From assembly GCA_964482205.1 (NCBI GenBank), contig CAYZWI010000017.1, forward strand, positions 1-64,000: a DNA stretch of 64,000 nt, given 5' to 3'. Every line of letters starts with the position of its first letter. The stretch's first letter is position 1. The translations under genes were made by a program, and so were the position numbers. Below are positions 63,856 through 64,000 of the stretch, piece by piece. The notes under the pieces were generated by a model. That model was not told the origin of the DNA. It worked only from the letters and a program-made list of their open reading frames with translations, and ran no database searches. Source of the stretch: JAZDGX01 sp964482205. GTDB lineage: Bacteria; Eisenbacteria; RBG-16-71-46; CAIMUX01; WJJG01.

Positions 63856-64000
63856 ATGCGCGTTCCATCTCTGCCGGTGCTCGTGGGAGTGCTCTTGGCG
63901 ATGCTTGCCGCGGTAGCCCTACCGGGCACCTCCTTCGCGCAGCTTCGCTATGCCGATTCCCGGTACTACACCTACGATGAGATCACCCAGCTCTTCGAGC
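63856..64000 (+). CDS. N-terminal part of an exported protein, probably M14 zinc carboxypeptidase (cut by window end)
   Basis: 48 residues only. GGAGGG precedes the ATG. A clear signal peptide (1-29, PGTSFAQ) leads to LRYADSRYYTYDEITQLFE, which resembles the start of M14 carboxypeptidases (YHTYEEMxxxL). The call rests on this short stretch. Confidence 0.55.
   Translation, partial: MRVPSLPVLVGVLLAMLAAVALPGTSFAQLRYADSRYYTYDEITQLFE

Overview
The window is GC-rich chromosomal DNA, densely coded on both strands. It has no phage, IS, CRISPR, rRNA or tRNA that I can recognise. Six predicted exported proteins end in the same FlgD-Ig-like C-terminal tag (pattern GRxVRxL, then WDGRD, then G-[VMI]-Y-x-x-[RE]-L and a final basic or hydrophobic end). 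Together with a tricorn protease homologue, a C25 (gingipain-like) protein, M1, M28 and HExxH secreted peptidases and a two-membrane-subunit succinate dehydrogenase, this points to an uncultured FCB-group bacterium of the Candidatus Eisenbacteria kind. That placement is inference from protein style, not from a marker gene.

Layout. 1-3.8 kb: a broken CoA-transferase fragment, an exported dihaem protein, an exported GyrI-like protein and an orphan ParB-like protein. 4-8.2 kb: two large exported proteins, a CehA/PHP metallohydrolase and an FG-GAP propeller. 8.6-12.5 kb: thiol peroxidase, outer-membrane beta-barrel, endonuclease IV, DnaJ and a small Hsp20-like protein. 12.8-17.9 kb: a five-gene same-strand cluster of TetR regulator, SpeD-like pyruvoyl protein, GNAT, ATP-grasp ligase and fold-III PLP decarboxylase, with palindromic operators in front. 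It looks like an undescribed biosynthetic operon. 18-26.7 kb: NUDIX hydrolases, a divergent YchF GTPase, a short asparaginase, a lipoprotein, a tightly overlapped GNAT / TIM-barrel / unknown operon, an S4 protein and a helix-turn-helix protein.

26.9-29 kb holds the most striking gene: an Omp28/thioredoxin-like exported protein whose CxxC motif reads TGA-x-x-Cys in frame, followed at once by a bulged-U hairpin. This is a candidate selenoprotein. 29-34.2 kb: exported isochorismatase-like protein, tagged secreted protein, GT-C glycosyltransferase and two paralogous exported proteins. 34.6-38.1 kb: sdhCDAB. 38.1-44 kb: DUF364, HD protein, AmmeMemoRadiSam-type radical SAM enzyme, SppA and FIST protein. 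44.3-58 kb: C25 protein, tricorn, ThiC, HD hydrolase, and an overlapping M28-M1 peptidase pair. 58-64 kb: cysteine desulfurase, DUF2270 membrane protein, tagged zinc protease, DUF362 protein and the start of a probable M14 carboxypeptidase.

Taken together the window describes an aerobic or microaerobic respirer (SDH, thiol peroxidase, haem protein) that invests heavily in exported hydrolases, many with a shared C-terminal tag.
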